Assembly: GCA_018303645.1 (NCBI GenBank)
Contig: JAGVXR010000039.1
Location: 1-10,511 of the forward strand
Reading direction: 5' to 3'
Length of the DNA: 10,511 nucleotides
Source of the DNA: Candidatus Woesearchaeota archaeon
Lineage (GTDB): Archaea; Nanobdellota; Nanobdellia; Woesearchaeales; GW2011-AR4
Under the pieces are notes generated by a model, which was not told the DNA's origin, did not search any database, and saw nothing but the letters and a program-made list of their open reading frames with translations. Within the stretch, counting starts at the first letter, position 1, and every line of letters starts with the position of its first letter. The position numbers and the translations under genes were made by a program. This document shows, piece after piece, positions 10,366 to 10,511 of this stretch.

Positions 10366-10511
10366 ATGGCAGAACATGCAGTATGCAACTCATGCAATAG
10401 GAGAATAACCAACACCATAGGCTCTACAAGGTTCATGTGCCCAAAGTGCGCAAAATTGGAGATTATAAGATGCAACCATTGCAGGAAGATAGCTGCAAAG
10501 TACAGGTGCTC
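10366..10511 (+). CDS. Archaeal Zn-ribbon RNA-binding protein of the COG2888 type (3' end outside window)
   Basis: The frame runs from ATG 10366 off the window, giving 48 complete codons. It shows Cys pairs C-x2-C (residues 7-10), C-x2-C (25-28), C-x2-C (37-40) and the start of a fourth, ending K-Y-R-C, with the family-like core GSTRFMCPKC and IIRCNHCRKIAAKYRC. Small archaeal proteins with this pattern form two zinc ribbons, are predicted to act in translation, and are often next to elongation factor 1-beta. The gene beyond the edge cannot be seen. The normal length is about 60 residues, so only the last dozen or so are missing. Codon use and promoter look resident. Confidence 0.85.
   Translation, partial: MAEHAVCNSCNRRITNTIGSTRFMCPKCAKLEIIRCNHCRKIAAKYRC

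Noticed and set aside
1..10511. tRNA, rRNA or CRISPR arrays
   Set aside because: No T-loop-like GTTCRA block with cloverleaf flanks and no regularly spaced direct repeats were found; the only exact tandem repeat is the coding 45-bp pair.

Overview
The window looks archaeal. It carries a CTP-dependent (archaeal-type) riboflavin kinase, an archaeal-type riboflavin synthase, an archaeal Zn-ribbon translation protein of the COG2888 kind, and a TTTATA box about 25-28 nt upstream of several start codons, which suggests leaderless mRNAs. The W-C-W-S-C surface repeat, short lipoproteins with OB-like or acidic tails, compact gene packing and AT-rich sequence resemble DPANN archaea such as Woesearchaeota. 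The lineage is an inference, not proven here.

Layout. 2-457 is the 3' end of a surface-anchored, cysteine-rich, Gly/Ser-linker protein. 502-1767 is a tight riboflavin/FMN operon, ribK-ribC-ribH, with a 4-nt start/stop overlap and a 1-nt gap. 1773-2630 (minus) is a PD-(D/E)XK-like protein containing a perfect 45-bp tandem duplication. 2682-4595 (minus) reads, in order of transcription, a membrane-tethered winged-helix regulator, a five-helix membrane protein whose frame continues past a TGA into a 52-codon ORF, and a PPC/DUF296 protein. 4617-4895 is a regulatory region with a TATA box, a palindrome over the predicted transcription start, and a leader with an SD / anti-SD / SD-like arrangement. 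It serves 4896-6389, a secreted 497-aa protein built around at least eleven tandem 11-residue coiled-coil repeats. 6468-6725 is a small lipoprotein.

The most unusual stretch is 6731-8700. A promoter and start reading MIRIDG, the expected RtcA N-terminus, are separated from the body of rtcA by about 1.9 kb. That insert carries a minus-strand lipoprotein gene and a plus-strand LAGLIDADG homing endonuclease. The 8-bp sequence ATTGATGG flanks the insert. The right end of the insert encodes a substitute start, TTG, giving MIQIDG, so rtcA remains a complete frame that overlaps the endonuclease stop. This looks like a homing element that entered the conserved 5' end of rtcA and re-supplied the gene's start instead of using splicing.

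rtcA (8683-9774) is followed convergently by a minus-strand nuclease-fold/membrane protein (9776-10285). A divergent promoter region then precedes the truncated Zn-ribbon gene (10366 to the window end). The insert and the genes at 3104-3901 and 9776-10285 look more AT-rich, with more TTA/AGA/ATA codons, than the rib, rtcA and coiled-coil genes. This suggests acquired genes scattered among resident ones.
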